64,000 bases of DNA from Chitinophagaceae bacterium (GTDB lineage: Bacteria > Bacteroidota > Bacteroidia > Chitinophagales > Chitinophagaceae), in the NCBI GenBank assembly GCA_014879565.1, contig JACSRW010000025.1, positions 186,001 through 250,000 on the forward strand, given 5' to 3'. Position numbers and translations under genes: made by a program. Positions 18,135 to 29,740 of the stretch are shown here, one piece after another (position 1 is the stretch's first letter; the number at the start of each line of letters is the position of its first letter). Below the pieces are notes generated by a model. It was not told where the DNA came from, searched no databases, and saw nothing but the letters and a program-made list of their open reading frames with translations.

Positions 18135-20258
18135 ATGAATCCTGCTCCCAACATGTCCGGTATATTCTTTCAGCGGCTCAGAGGGCAGGTTCATACCCTG
18201 AATTATGCAGGCTTACTGCTGATCGGCCTGTTAACCTACTGGCCGCTCAGCCTGGGCATATTCCCGGTAAAAAACGACGCGATTCACTATTTCCTTCCTT
18301 TCCGGTTTCATGTCAGCGAAGCAATCCGCAACGGAGAATGGCCATTCTGGAGCCCCTACCTGTATAATGGATTTCCGCTTGCAGGAGATATGCAAAGCGG
18401 TGCCTGGAATCCGGTTGTCTGGTTCTTGTCACTCTTCAGCCGGTACGACCTGACTGTTTTTCATATTGAAACACTGCTGTACATTTTTCTGGCAGGCGCC
18501 GGCATGTACCGGCTGGTTCACTTATTTACGAATGACACAAGAACATCCTTTCTTACCGGCACCGCTTATATGCTGAGCGGTTTTATGCTGAGCGGACAAC
18601 TTATCAACTGGCTTGCGGCGGCTGCTTTTATTCCGATAGTGCTGTTATTTTATATCCGGCTGCTCCGGGAATTTAATTATACCCTGGCCCTGAAAACCGG
18701 ATGCAGCTTATACTTGCTGTTTACAAGCGCTTACCCTTCCTTCTTTCTGCTTACAGGTTATCTCCTGGCCGCCCTGGCACTGTTCCGTTTACTGGCATGG
18801 ATCCGGCTTCCCGGCAGTGACAAAACAAGTTGGGTAAAACCCGTCCTTGTACATGGTTTACTGCTGTTTGTTTTTATCACACTGTCCCTTCCGGCTATTC
18901 TTTCCTTTGCTGATCTGCTACCCTATTATCAGCGTGGTAACGGGATCAGTTACACAGAGGCCTCCACCAACTCCTTCAACTGGCGTTACCTCGTCAGCCT
19001 GCTCTTCCCTTCTGCAATCAGTCAGCAGTATGCCGGTGTATTTACCGATCCGAATTTCCGGAACCTTTATATGGGTATTATCCCGGTATGGGTACTCGCA
19101 GTTACCCGGCCTGCCTGGAACAATACAAACCGGAAACTTTTGACAGGAGCTGCGCTGGCATTCTTTTTAAGCCTGGGAAGCCAGACACCCCTGTACGAAT
19201 GGTTTTATAAACTGATCCCCCTTGCCGACCGGTTCAGGCACCCGGCACAGTTCAGGCTTTTCCTGCTGTTATTCCTGCTGCTGCTCGCTGCTCCGGGATT
19301 AAAACAACTGTTATCGGGTGAATTAACGACCCGGCGACACCGCTGGTACCGTAACAGCCTGATGCTGTCAGTTGTGCTTTTGTTTATCTGTACAGTCCTT
19401 CTCCTGCTTGTGACAGATACTAAGAACTTATCCGGCTCCATTCCGGACAACATCAGCCGGGCATCCCTCCGGGAACTGATCCGGAAAACAGATAATCCCC
19501 TTTTTATTCTGGCAAACTGTTTTATCCAGTTACTGACCATAACCTCCCTGCTTCTCTGGCTTAAACGGGGCAGACCTTACCGGTTCTTCAGTATTATCTG
19601 GATTGGCAATCTGTTCCTGATCGCACAACTCCTGCTGCCTTACAGTTTTGTCAGCAGCCGGAGTGTTTCATCTGTCAATCAGTTTATCCGCCGGCAGCCG
19701 GCAGGATTTCCGGCAGAACTGAGCACCGGTACCCTGGCGGAAAACAGCCGTGACCTGTTTTCCCGTTACGATGAATTATCACTTACCGGTTTCTATACCA
19801 AAAAACCAACTATCTGTACCCTGACCTATAATCCCAGTTTTTTAACCCGGATGGAAGAAGTGATCCGCAACCCGGAAGTATATAACAGGGTCGCCTCAAA
19901 ACCCCTTGCTTATTTGTCACATGAAGACAACAGGGAACAGGGCTCGGTTAAAGTGGTAAAAATGGGTGCAAACCGGTTCATCCTGCAGACCAGCGACTCA
20001 ACCGGCAGCAGTTTGATGCTGACGCAAAACTGGTTTCCTTACTGGCAGGCAAAGATTAACGGGAAACCCGCCGAAATCGTACAAAGTAATATCAGTTTCA
20101 TGAGTTTGCCGCTGCCCCCCGGCAAGCACACAGTGGAATTCATGTACCGGCCCCTTCCCGTGCTGAATGCCATACCGGCTATGATCAGTATGTTTGTATT
20201 GTTGTCAGTAACCGGTTTGTATCAGTTATTCAGGAAAAAGGAATCTTCTGTAAAATGA
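18135..20258 (+). CDS. Large polytopic membrane protein, YfhO-like
   Basis: 707 aa, many hydrophobic segments; PLSLGIFPVKNDAIHYFLPFRFHVSEAIRNGEWPFWSPYLYNGFPLAGDMQSGAWNP and C-terminal LTQNWFPYWQAKINGKPAEIVQSNISFMSLPLPPGKHTVEFMYRP, typical of YfhO-family proteins. Confidence 0.78.
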   Translation: MNPAPNMSGIFFQRLRGQVHTLNYAGLLLIGLLTYWPLSLGIFPVKNDAIHYFLPFRFHVSEAIRNGEWPFWSPYLYNGFPLAGDMQSGAWNPVVWFLSLFSRYDLTVFHIETLLYIFLAGAGMYRLVHLFTNDTRTSFLTGTAYMLSGFMLSGQLINWLAAAAFIPIVLLFYIRLLREFNYTLALKTGCSLYLLFTSAYPSFFLLTGYLLAALALFRLLAWIRLPGSDKTSWVKPVLVHGLLLFVFITLSLPAILSFADLLPYYQRGNGISYTEASTNSFNWRYLVSLLFPSAISQQYAGVFTDPNFRNLYMGIIPVWVLAVTRPAWNNTNRKLLTGAALAFFLSLGSQTPLYEWFYKLIPLADRFRHPAQFRLFLLLFLLLLAAPGLKQLLSGELTTRRHRWYRNSLMLSVVLLFICTVLLLLVTDTKNLSGSIPDNISRASLRELIRKTDNPLFILANCFIQLLTITSLLLWLKRGRPYRFFSIIWIGNLFLIAQLLLPYSFVSSRSVSSVNQFIRRQPAGFPAELSTGTLAENSRDLFSRYDELSLTGFYTKKPTICTLTYNPSFLTRMEEVIRNPEVYNRVASKPLAYLSHEDNREQGSVKVVKMGANRFILQTSDSTGSSLMLTQNWFPYWQAKINGKPAEIVQSNISFMSLPLPPGKHTVEFMYRPLPVLNAIPAMISMFVLLSVTGLYQLFRKKESSVK

Positions 20259-21829
20259 AAAAAAAGCCTGCTATCATTTCCTTCCTGCTTACCCTGCCGG
20301 TGCTTTTTTTTCTGCTGCAACACTATTTTTACCATAGTCCGGACCTGCAGCCAACCGGCTTTACGGTGAATGAGAATGTACTGTATATGTCCTATGCGCA
20401 GCAGTACAATGACCAGCAGCATTTTTCACTTTTATATTCCAACCCGTTTGACGGCAACCCGCATTCTCCTCAGATTTATTTCCAGCCGGCGACTTTCCTG
20501 CTTTCGTTGCCAATACGGATGGGTGCAGATCCCGGATTGACGCTTTCCCTCTTTGGATTACTAATGGCTTACCTGACCGTATACACAGGTCTGCTCATAC
20601 TAGCTCACTTCCTGGGAGATAAAAAAAACCTTTTCGTTTACGGCTTGCTGTTTACCTGGGGCGGAGGGCTCTTAGCGCTGGCAGGTCTCGCTGCCTGGGT
20701 TTTATTGCCGGGTTTTACCGCAGGCTCCTGGGAAATAGCCACACACCTGGCCGATCCGGCCTGGGGCTGGTGGGGACTGAACTGGGGCCGTAACCTCTTT
20801 ATTCCGCTGGAAGCCTTTTATCATTTCCTTTTCCTGCTGAATATTTATTTCCTTCTGAAAAAACGCTGGACCGCCGGTATCCTCACAGCCATTGTCCTTT
20901 CGCTTTCCCATCCCTTCACCGGCATCGAATACCTGCTGATCATGAACGGGTGGTTTTTGCTGGAAAGGATTATTTACCGCGAACGTACCATTCCGCTGTA
21001 TTTCATTTCCGCCCATCTCATCCTGACAGTGTTGCATCTCGGGTACTACCTGTACTTCCTGAACAGTTTCCCGGAACACCGCCTGCTGTTTGAGCAGTAC
21101 AGCGCCAGCTGGACCTATGATCTTCGGGTTGCCTTACCGGCATACGGACTGGTTGTACTCCTTGCTTTCCTGGGAATACGACTCAACAAAAGGAACAGCC
21201 TGCTCCCCTCTTCCTCTGTACGGTTATTCCTGTGCTGGGCGCTGATCAGTTTCCTTTTGTCCAAACATGAATGGTTTATCAAACCCATGCAACCCCTTCA
21301 TTTCACGAGAGGTTATACCTGGGCGGGATTTTTTTTCCTGGCACTCCCCTTATTTAAATGGTTGCTGGAAGAAGGAAAATCCCGGAGCCGTATGCTGCTG
21401 ACCGGGGTGCTGTTTTTATTCTTTTTTTTGGATAATCTGACCTGGACCTGGACCCTGCTGAAAGATCCTTATACAGAAGAATCAGAGTCGCATCTGAAGC
21501 CGGAGACCCGCGAAATACTGGATTATCTAAAAAAAACCGGTCGCCAAGGAGACCTGCTGACCGGGAATGCCTACCTCGTAATGTATATGGCGAATGTGTA
21601 TAGTCCTGTCAATGCCTGGATTTCTCACCCCTACAACACACCACAGATACAGTTGCGAACCACACAAATGGAATCATTTCTTTCGGGCGGTAACGCACCG
21701 GCCGGATGGGATAACAGGAGAATCCTTGTTGTGACGGATAAAGAAAAGAAAAGCAGTCCGGCCGTTAATCCGCAACGTTTGCGAAATATTCTTTTTGAAA
21801 ACAGCCGCTACCTGCTTACGGCTCCATAA
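20255..21829 (+). CDS. Polytopic membrane protein (putative GT-C-like/unknown)
   Basis: 524 aa with repeated hydrophobic segments; ATGA overlap with the YfhO-like gene. Confidence 0.65.
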   Translation: MKKKPAIISFLLTLPVLFFLLQHYFYHSPDLQPTGFTVNENVLYMSYAQQYNDQQHFSLLYSNPFDGNPHSPQIYFQPATFLLSLPIRMGADPGLTLSLFGLLMAYLTVYTGLLILAHFLGDKKNLFVYGLLFTWGGGLLALAGLAAWVLLPGFTAGSWEIATHLADPAWGWWGLNWGRNLFIPLEAFYHFLFLLNIYFLLKKRWTAGILTAIVLSLSHPFTGIEYLLIMNGWFLLERIIYRERTIPLYFISAHLILTVLHLGYYLYFLNSFPEHRLLFEQYSASWTYDLRVALPAYGLVVLLAFLGIRLNKRNSLLPSSSVRLFLCWALISFLLSKHEWFIKPMQPLHFTRGYTWAGFFFLALPLFKWLLEEGKSRSRMLLTGVLFLFFFLDNLTWTWTLLKDPYTEESESHLKPETREILDYLKKTGRQGDLLTGNAYLVMYMANVYSPVNAWISHPYNTPQIQLRTTQMESFLSGGNAPAGWDNRRILVVTDKEKKSSPAVNPQRLRNILFENSRYLLTAP

Positions 21830-23681
21830 TGTTTTTTCCTTTCATCGCCTGGCTGATCGCCTGGTCCATAACCCGTTCTGCATAGGGCCGGGAAAGTTCA
21901 TTCAGCCTTTCAATACCGCCCTGTATTTCATCCTTTGTGCCGGATGCCGTTAATGCCTGTAACGCCGCGATAGCTTTTTCCGTTTCTTCCATTTCAGCAG
22001 GCGTCAGAAAGGCTGCGTTCTTTTGTATAAAATTCCGGGTTGTATCCATCAGCTGACCGGCTTCAGTCTGCGCTTCCACCAATGCCCTGACCTGTATGTC
22101 TTCCCGGGCATGGGTGATTGAATCCAGCAGCATTTTTTCCACTTCTGCATCCGTAAGCCCATACTGGGGTTTCACCTCAATACTCTGCTCAATCCCGCTG
22201 CGTAATTCTTTTGCCCGTACAGTAAGGATGCCATCCGCATTCACAAGGAAACTAACTTCCACTTTGGGTAATCCTGCCGGCATGGCCGGTATACCACTCA
22301 GGTTGAACTCAGCCAGTTTGCGGTTATCTTTCACCAGGTCTCTTTCTCCCTGATACACAGCTATCCGGATACCTGACTGCCCGTCTTTTTGGGTTGTGTA
22401 CTGACGACCTGCTTTGGCAGGCACTTTAGAGTTGCGGGGTAAGAGCACATCCATCAAACCACCCATGGTTTCAATCCCCAGAGAAAGCGGGGTAATATCA
22501 AGGAGCAACACATCTTTATTATTACCGGCCAGTACATCCGCCTGAACAGCCGCCCCGAGTGCGACCACTTCATCCGGGTTCAGTTCATCATGCACCGCCT
22601 TTCCAAAAAAACGGCTCACTTCCTGTTTTACCAGCGGGACCCGGGTAGAACCGCCCACCATCACCACTTCATCAATAGCTTCCGCCGTAAGTCCGGCATC
22701 CGATAATGCCTGGCTGCAACTGAAAATTGTTTTTTGTACCAGCGGGCTGATCAGTGTTTCCAGTTCCCCCCGGGTCAGTGTGAGCGTTTCGCCGCCAGCC
22801 TGACCGGAAAAACTTTCTTCCCGGCTTAAACAGATTTTTGCCTCTTCTGCCAGCAGCCTGAGTTCCTGGGAAAGACGCTTATGCATGGCCAGCTCTTCCG
22901 CACTTAAACCAGTTTGTGCCGCCCAGTGGTTAACAATGGCCCGGTCAAAATCATCTCCGCCCAGGTAAGTGTCCCCGTTGGTGGAAAGCACTTCAAAAAT
23001 GCCCTGGTTGATGCGCAGGAGGGAGATATCAAATGTCCCGCCCCCAAGGTCATAGACCGCGATGGTTTTGGTTTCTTCCCGGCTGAGTCCGAGGCCATAG
23101 GCAAGACTGGCAGCAGTGGGTTCATTTACAATCCGCAGCACATCCAGTCCTGCCAGTTTACCGGCATCACGGGTAGCCTGCCGCTGCGCATCGTTAAAAT
23201 AGGCCGGTACCGTTATCACCGCTTTGGTTACCGGCGTTTTCAGAATATGTTCGGCCCTTGTTTTAAGTTCTTTCAGAATAAAAGAGGAAAGTTCCACAGG
23301 AGAATAGAAATTTTCCCCGGCCTGAATTTTCACCAGGCTTTCAGTATTGTCATCAATGATTTTATAACTGAAAAAGCCGGTATGTTCCCGCACATCATTA
23401 TAGGATTTACCCATCAGCCTTTTTACCGAGAAAATAGTATGCTGAGGTTCTGTTACCAGATATTTCTTTGCTTCGGTTCCAACTGTTACAACTCCCTTGT
23501 CTCCGAAATGCACAACGGAAGGAACGAGCGACATGCCGTCATGCTCTTTCAGCACAACCGGCTTCCCGGTATCCGGGTGAATGATGGCCACCAGGCTGTT
23601 GGTGGTCCCGAGGTCAATACCCACAATCATTTCGTTTTTCTGCAGGCTGCCTGTCGCGATATTGATTCCGATTTTAGCCAT
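21816..23681 (-). CDS. hscA: Hsp70-family Fe-S cluster assembly chaperone HscA
   Basis: [26 protein letters not shown]...[41 protein letters not shown]...[14 protein letters not shown]; HscA-like N-terminus and short C-terminal domain. Confidence 0.85.
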   Translation of the reverse strand: MAKIGINIATGSLQKNEMIVGIDLGTTNSLVAIIHPDTGKPVVLKEHDGMSLVPSVVHFGDKGVVTVGTEAKKYLVTEPQHTIFSVKRLMGKSYNDVREHTGFFSYKIIDDNTESLVKIQAGENFYSPVELSSFILKELKTRAEHILKTPVTKAVITVPAYFNDAQRQATRDAGKLAGLDVLRIVNEPTAASLAYGLGLSREETKTIAVYDLGGGTFDISLLRINQGIFEVLSTNGDTYLGGDDFDRAIVNHWAAQTGLSAEELAMHKRLSQELRLLAEEAKICLSREESFSGQAGGETLTLTRGELETLISPLVQKTIFSCSQALSDAGLTAEAIDEVVMVGGSTRVPLVKQEVSRFFGKAVHDELNPDEVVALGAAVQADVLAGNNKDVLLLDITPLSLGIETMGGLMDVLLPRNSKVPAKAGRQYTTQKDGQSGIRIAVYQGERDLVKDNRKLAEFNLSGIPAMPAGLPKVEVSFLVNADGILTVRAKELRSGIEQSIEVKPQYGLTDAEVEKMLLDSITHAREDIQVRALVEAQTEAGQLMDTTRNFIQKNAAFLTPAEMEETEKAIAALQALTASGTKDEIQGGIERLNELSRPYAERVMDQAISQAMKGKNIMEP

Positions 23682-23686
23682 TTCAC

Positions 23687-24514
23687 TTACGCTTTTTCAA
23701 ATTGATATTCATTAAAAAAATCCGGCGGATAAAAACAATCCTGTATCGCAGGATCGGCCAGTATCTCCCCGGCAGTGACCGGAAGAAGTATTTCTTTTTC
23801 CTGAACAAAAAAGAGATTATATCCCTCCTTGTTCGCTCCAACCAGTTTATACCCCTTTCGCCATCCAAGTAAGCGCAACGCTTCCACCGAAGCGCCGTTA
23901 TACCGGCTATTTTCCTCCCGGTGATTAGCGGGGCCATAGGGCACCACCCGGTTTCCCAACCCAAATTCCACTTTGGCCTCAATAACGACAATCCGCGGTT
24001 GCAGCACGGTTAGCGCTTCCCATACCCAGAAATCATTTCCGTCAATATCTACAGAAAGCAGCCCGATCTCACCGGTCATACCCGCCTCTTCCAGCATCCT
24101 GTTCACATTGCCGGGTGTGATATACCGGTTAATAAACTGTAATCCGCTTATTCCGGTTTTGCGGTAAAAACGTTTACCGGTATCCAGTTGTTCGGCACTG
24201 GCATCGGCAAACACCCCCTGCCATCCTTCATGAACCGCCAGCCGGGCACAGTTGCTGCGAATACAATCGCCCGCGCCGATATCCACAAATCGCTTGGGCA
24301 GGCCCGTTAACCGGCTGGTAAGCCAGGCAATGATACCGTCCTCCCCGTGATAAGTAAACAGGTCAAACGAAGCCCGGTGCAATGGCATGGGTTGTTCCGG
24401 CCCCAATTGGGCCAGAAACCTGTCCAGGGCGTTACGGGCAGCAGCCGACCTTGCTTTTCTGTAAATAAATACGGAAAAGTGTTTTTTCACCTGTTTTTTC
24501 AGAAACTGCAGCAT
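23687..24514 (-). CDS. FkbM-like methyltransferase / hypothetical
   Basis: [31 protein letters not shown]...[34 protein letters not shown]. Confidence 0.65.
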   Translation of the reverse strand: MLQFLKKQVKKHFSVFIYRKARSAAARNALDRFLAQLGPEQPMPLHRASFDLFTYHGEDGIIAWLTSRLTGLPKRFVDIGAGDCIRSNCARLAVHEGWQGVFADASAEQLDTGKRFYRKTGISGLQFINRYITPGNVNRMLEEAGMTGEIGLLSVDIDGNDFWVWEALTVLQPRIVVIEAKVEFGLGNRVVPYGPANHREENSRYNGASVEALRLLGWRKGYKLVGANKEGYNLFFVQEKEILLPVTAGEILADPAIQDCFYPPDFFNEYQFEKA

Positions 24515-24545
24515 CGGGTCTGCAAAACTCGCTTATCCGTTCCGA

Positions 24546-24571
24546 AATAAAAAGTCCCGCCGGGGCGGGAC
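24546..24571 (-). terminator. Intrinsic terminator downstream of the PorV/PorU-like pair
   Basis: GTCCCGCC-GG-GGCGGGAC followed on minus by TTTTTATT. Confidence 0.82.
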
Positions 24572-24596
24572 TTTATGAAAGCGGGAATTTCTTTTT

Positions 24597-27500
24597 TTAG
24601 CGCATCAGGTACATTTTACCGTATCCCTTGTTAAAATACTTATTTGTATTATCGTCCTGCGCCTTATACTTATCCAGGGCTTTACCGTTCAGGTTGGTAA
24701 TCACCCGGTATAGATAGATACCGTTTGCCAGTTTCTGGCCATATTGATCGGTTCCGTCCCACTTGAACTCAGTAATATTCCGGCCAATGCGGAGCGGTCC
24801 CAGTTCATCTTTGGTGATTTCCCGGACGATCCGGCCCGTCACTGTCATTATTTCGATTTTGATATTCTGGGGCACTTCATTGCCGGTAATCGTAAATACA
24901 AAGGCCGTGGAACTGGTGAAGGGGTTCGGATAATTCAGCATATTGGAGATCATCGGCTTATTGATCACCTCAAAAAGAACCCGGTATTCAATCGCCCCGG
25001 CTTCATTGCTGCTTTTATCACGGCCGCTGATGATCAGTTCGTATTCCCCGTCCTGTTCAAAATAAGGCCGGAAGTTCAGGGTTGCGGTATTATCATTTAC
25101 CGGTACCTGGCCGGCGGGATTAAAGCGAAGGGTGTCATTATTGAAATAATATTTTCTGAGACTGCCATTCGGGAATCGTACCTGCAACGTCAGGAGGCTG
25201 GTATCATCCAGGGCCATCCATTTTGCCTCATCCTTGAGTTTGACAAGAATATCCGGTTTTGAGGATACAATATCCCGGTTCAGAATATGCATTCCGTCAA
25301 ATGTTACATCCAGCAGCGGGTTTAGGCTGTCCGGTTTCACATACAGGTTGCGGAAAGCAAAATTATTGAAATGATGTTGCTCCCACTGATCATTGTCCGG
25401 GTTGGCTTCAATATAAACGGTATTGGGTCCCGGCAGACTACCGGTGGCAACTGTTCCGCCTATCTGAAGCGTATCATTGACGGGCAGGGGTCTGCGTCTG
25501 GGCAACGGTACCACATGCGGCACATTATTTTTATCCGTAACCACCATTTTCACCTTCAGACTGTCAAAGGCCATTTCACTGACATTTTTAAAGCCGACTT
25601 TAAAATTGTACGGCTCTCCCACTTCCACCGTGTCTTTCACCTGCAGGTGCAGGTTTGGTGCAATTGCTCCTTCCGGCACAGGTACATACGTCACCCTCCA
25701 GTAGCGGAGTTGATAAGGAGTAAACGCTTCATTGTCAAAAGTCCGCAAACGAAGTTTGACATAAGGATAAAACTCCGGATCAATGGTTGAAATATCAAAA
25801 TTCTGCTGTGCAGTCGTCAGTCCATCAAAAAGCACCTGCTCATTTCCTTCGGGGGTTATGCCTATCACATCCACGGTTGCAGTATCCCGGCTGGCATCCG
25901 CCGCACCACGCCATTTCAGCTGGCGCCATTCTTTCGCCGGCCCAAATACCGGTGAGGTAATCGTACCGACAGTGTCACGTGTCGGACAATCTACCGACAG
26001 GGTCGGGTTATCGTACATCCCGTCGCCCATCAGCCATTTGGGCGTAAAGGAAGGATCATTTTTCTTGTATACAAGTGCCCAGGGCCGCGGACGGTAGAAT
26101 GAATCAATAGAACTCAATCCTGCATTCTTCAGGTAATGATAGAGGGACTGACCCGGTCCGTGGATGGCTTCATCTGCTGCCCAGTCGCTTGCCCAGGCAT
26201 TCGGGAAACCATAAATGGGATTCAGGGTGAAATTGCGGACAATAACATAATGCCCGTCGGGTACCACATCCCGCATAAAATCCATCATTTTCCGGCGGCT
26301 TGACGTGTCTGTATACCGGTATTCAAAATTGAACCGTTTGACACTGCCAAAACAGTTATTATCGGTACTGTTATACAGCCCCTGACCCAGGGTCGCAGGA
26401 TACGTATTGGGAACAACGGTAGTATTCGTCCAGGGACGGAATGATACCGGGTCAAATACATTAAATACCAGGGAGGAAAACCAGCACATCAGGCGGATGG
26501 CCGACAATCCGTCAATAGAAACAGCCAGGGAAGCTTCCTGGGTGGCGCCACTGGTAATCCAGGTACCCTGCCGGATAAAGAGATTATGATACACGGGGCC
26601 AAACCGGATACTATGAGAGGCAGAATCAACTACCAGTCGCTGATAACCTGATTTATTGTGCTGATAAAAATCAGACTGATTATACCCGAGGTCACTGGCA
26701 TTGGGTCCGCTGTTGCTCAGATAAACAAAAGAGGATTTATTCCAGGTCGGTTCTCCGCTGGCCGGCACGGGGGCCACCCGCCAGTGGTACACAGCACTGT
26801 CCTGCAGGGTGATCCCGGTTGAGAATTCCATTACCCCGCCGGAAGAAGAAAGAGTACGGGTAATTTTCAGCGGAGAATTAAAGAATTCGGTAGTATCCAT
26901 TTCCATTACATACTGCTTCTGCACACCAAAGGGATTGGCAGTGGAAGCCACCAGTTTAACGGACGGATTATTGATGATGGCGAAATTATACGGATACACG
27001 GGACGAGCCTCATCTTCATAGATAAACACATCCTTGGTGATACAGTTGTTGGTCTCGTAGATTTCATCCACATCATTGTCGGCATCAATACAGATAGAAA
27101 TCCGGTTCAGTCCCTTATCTCTGGTAGCGACGATATCAATGGAATAACTGAGTGAATCAATATACCGGATCCCCGGGATCGTATCCCGGCGAATGACTTC
27201 CGTCGTAAGATTCGGATAAGTTCTTTTCAGTTCCACCACAATATTCCTGTTGATTGCTTTCCCCAGGTTCAGCATTTTGGCATCAACCCGGAAATGGGTT
27301 TCGGCAACAGAAATAAAACTGGGGTTCACCTTAACCTGCGGTTCCTCAATGGCATAGTCTGGCTTGTCAAAGGAGGCATTAAAGCGGATGGCCGGATCGC
27401 CGTGCAGGGTGGCCTGTTCGGTATGGAAACGGGCATAATAGTCATTCTGGGTTGTGAGATTATACACCTGTGCAATGGATTCCCGCATGATTTCACCCAG

Positions 27501-29708
27501 TGTTTTCCCATAATGGCTGACAGAGGCGGCATTCATCGTCTTGGTGTTCATAATATCGAGATAGTGTACAATCCCGAAGTGGGTGCTGGCGATAAAGGCA
27601 ATGGAGCCACGCTGGTTGGCCAGTACAAATTTCTCCGAAAGTGTTTCTTTGGTAATAAACCGGAGGGTGTTGTAATTGAAGAAATTTCCCGCATTACATC
27701 CCATTACAATGGTGATCGGGTATTTCCCCGGATTATTATACTGATCAGGATTATCCAGGTTAAACTCCAGCGTAGTGGCCGAGGAGTGGCCAAAATAAGT
27801 CAGGAGCCCAATGCCCTCTTCATACAGGCGGTATAATTTTTCACTGCTGGCCTGTTCTACCGGGGCAGAAGACACTTTACTGAATGTGTTTACATTGGCG
27901 CCAAATAATGTGTCTTTGATGATATTTTTATACCGGTCCATATCGGCTGTCAGAATTGCGCCCAGCGAACCGTCTGCAGCCCCGATCACATGTACGACAT
28001 TTTTCATCCAGGCCTTATCCCTTATCAGCGGGGAGCTAAAGGCCTGCTGTTGTTCATATTCAACCACTTTATTCAGATAGGTGGTCACTTCATCCCCGTT
28101 AATTGCAGAAATCCGGCCGATGGATACTTTAGGAATCCCGTCCCCGCCCGGATCACAGGCCAGCAGGTTATCCGATGCGGGATAACCGAATGTCGGGATA
28201 AAGGCCAGCTTTTCCACGTCCGGCTGATTCTCATACGTCCGGTATTGCAGATACGTTAGCCCTTTACCAATGAGTAAAACATTTTTAACCGGACTGCTGT
28301 AATTCACCCGGGCCCAGAGAATGAAATTGCGGATAGCCGCCGGATTCTTTTTCACACCCAAACCGAACTGATCCACCAGTTCATCTATCAGGTATATTTT
28401 AGCAGTATGATTACCCCCTGCTGAAGAACTGCGGTAAGCCCTGTAATCCTCAACCGGATTGCCACCCCCGCTGCCTGTCATCAGGGCAGGGTGAGTGATA
28501 ATCAGGTAATCCCCCTGTTTATCCGCTGTTGAATAGTTGACAAAATTTCTCTGCTGAAGGCTGGTAACCTGATTCACCGGTAACCCGCCCTGGCGGTTTA
28601 GCAACAAGAGCTTACGGCTCGTGGCGGATGGCTCAAGTGCAATTTTAACCAACGCAGGATTACTGATATCCCCCAGGTAACGTTTTCCGTTGGTCATATC
28701 ATAGAGCACAGGACTCACACCTCCGTGCCCGAAATTGCTGATCTCAAGATAATTACCGGCTGCATTGGCAGGCAATTCAAACCAGAAGAAAGCAGCACCA
28801 CCAAAATTAAACTGACGGGGATAAACCAGTTCGGTTTTACCCACCACCATCCGGTCATTCGGTAATGTACCGGCATTTTTAACAGCAATGCTGGCCGAAC
28901 CGCCTGCAAGGAGAGATGCGGCAAAACTGATCTGCTTCTTCTTGTAATCAAAGAAATCCATGGTTTCTGTAGCAACCAGGTTGCTGTTGACTCTTACTTC
29001 AAACTGCCGGGGATTCAACGCATTCCCTGACAAATTAATTTTCAGCATCGGGTCCGGCGCACCGGCACCGGTATAAGGAAATAGGTTTGACAGATTTTCA
29101 ATCAGTGTCGCCCCTGTTCCGATATCAGCAGAGGTCCATCCCTCTCCCTGGTCATAGGAAGACGAATAGACGTATTCGCCTACTACGGCGGCATAACCCG
29201 GATTCATCTTCACTTTATAATATTTTCCTTCCGTATGGATGAAAAACGGCTCGGGCGTGAGCGCAGAAGGCAGGGTATTGGCGACCGGTACCAGCCGGAG
29301 ATTATTCCCTGCGGGATTAATCGTCAGAAAATAAGACACGGTATCTGTTTCGAGGCTCCATTTGTCATTCAGCTGATAATCAGCATTCCGGTATAGCTCA
29401 TTGTCAGACGCCCCGTCATTCATTTCGCCCCAGAATTCAATATAATCTGTGGCCCCCATCGGGCCGGTTTGCAGGGTGGTATATACCGGTACCTGTTTCC
29501 CTTTTCTCCACAACTGGAAATGTTCGGCCGGTGTATCGCCGATACCCAGAGAGGCCAGCACAGGCTGACTGATCCGGTACAGGCCAGTGGCTCCTACCTT
29601 GAATTTATAATAGGTTTTGGAATAGTCAATCCACTCGTTATTATAGATCTGCTGGGACCGGGCTATTAAACCGGAAACAAGCAGCAGGAGTAGTAAAACT
29701 TTTTTCAT
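24597..29708 (-). CDS. Type IX secretion system sortase-like protein, C25 (gingipain) family, long PorU2-type
   Basis: About 1700 aa; signal peptide MKKVLLLLLLVSGLIARSQ; GLLTYFGHSSATTLEFN and PITIVMGCNAGNFFNYN (C25 His/Cys); C-terminal NYPNPFTSSTAFVFTI...GQKLANGIYLYRV FlgD-like segment. Confidence 0.87.
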   Translation of the reverse strand: MKKVLLLLLLVSGLIARSQQIYNNEWIDYSKTYYKFKVGATGLYRISQPVLASLGIGDTPAEHFQLWRKGKQVPVYTTLQTGPMGATDYIEFWGEMNDGASDNELYRNADYQLNDKWSLETDTVSYFLTINPAGNNLRLVPVANTLPSALTPEPFFIHTEGKYYKVKMNPGYAAVVGEYVYSSSYDQGEGWTSADIGTGATLIENLSNLFPYTGAGAPDPMLKINLSGNALNPRQFEVRVNSNLVATETMDFFDYKKKQISFAASLLAGGSASIAVKNAGTLPNDRMVVGKTELVYPRQFNFGGAAFFWFELPANAAGNYLEISNFGHGGVSPVLYDMTNGKRYLGDISNPALVKIALEPSATSRKLLLLNRQGGLPVNQVTSLQQRNFVNYSTADKQGDYLIITHPALMTGSGGGNPVEDYRAYRSSSAGGNHTAKIYLIDELVDQFGLGVKKNPAAIRNFILWARVNYSSPVKNVLLIGKGLTYLQYRTYENQPDVEKLAFIPTFGYPASDNLLACDPGGDGIPKVSIGRISAINGDEVTTYLNKVVEYEQQQAFSSPLIRDKAWMKNVVHVIGAADGSLGAILTADMDRYKNIIKDTLFGANVNTFSKVSSAPVEQASSEKLYRLYEEGIGLLTYFGHSSATTLEFNLDNPDQYNNPGKYPITIVMGCNAGNFFNYNTLRFITKETLSEKFVLANQRGSIAFIASTHFGIVHYLDIMNTKTMNAASVSHYGKTLGEIMRESIAQVYNLTTQNDYYARFHTEQATLHGDPAIRFNASFDKPDYAIEEPQVKVNPSFISVAETHFRVDAKMLNLGKAINRNIVVELKRTYPNLTTEVIRRDTIPGIRYIDSLSYSIDIVATRDKGLNRISICIDADNDVDEIYETNNCITKDVFIYEDEARPVYPYNFAIINNPSVKLVASTANPFGVQKQYVMEMDTTEFFNSPLKITRTLSSSGGVMEFSTGITLQDSAVYHWRVAPVPASGEPTWNKSSFVYLSNSGPNASDLGYNQSDFYQHNKSGYQRLVVDSASHSIRFGPVYHNLFIRQGTWITSGATQEASLAVSIDGLSAIRLMCWFSSLVFNVFDPVSFRPWTNTTVVPNTYPATLGQGLYNSTDNNCFGSVKRFNFEYRYTDTSSRRKMMDFMRDVVPDGHYVIVRNFTLNPIYGFPNAWASDWAADEAIHGPGQSLYHYLKNAGLSSIDSFYRPRPWALVYKKNDPSFTPKWLMGDGMYDNPTLSVDCPTRDTVGTITSPVFGPAKEWRQLKWRGAADASRDTATVDVIGITPEGNEQVLFDGLTTAQQNFDISTIDPEFYPYVKLRLRTFDNEAFTPYQLRYWRVTYVPVPEGAIAPNLHLQVKDTVEVGEPYNFKVGFKNVSEMAFDSLKVKMVVTDKNNVPHVVPLPRRRPLPVNDTLQIGGTVATGSLPGPNTVYIEANPDNDQWEQHHFNNFAFRNLYVKPDSLNPLLDVTFDGMHILNRDIVSSKPDILVKLKDEAKWMALDDTSLLTLQVRFPNGSLRKYYFNNDTLRFNPAGQVPVNDNTATLNFRPYFEQDGEYELIISGRDKSSNEAGAIEYRVLFEVINKPMISNMLNYPNPFTSSTAFVFTITGNEVPQNIKIEIMTVTGRIVREITKDELGPLRIGRNITEFKWDGTDQYGQKLANGIYLYRVITNLNGKALDKYKAQDDNTNKYFNKGYGKMYLMR

Positions 29709-29740
29709 GAACATAAAGTTTAACAGGTACAGACAGATAA

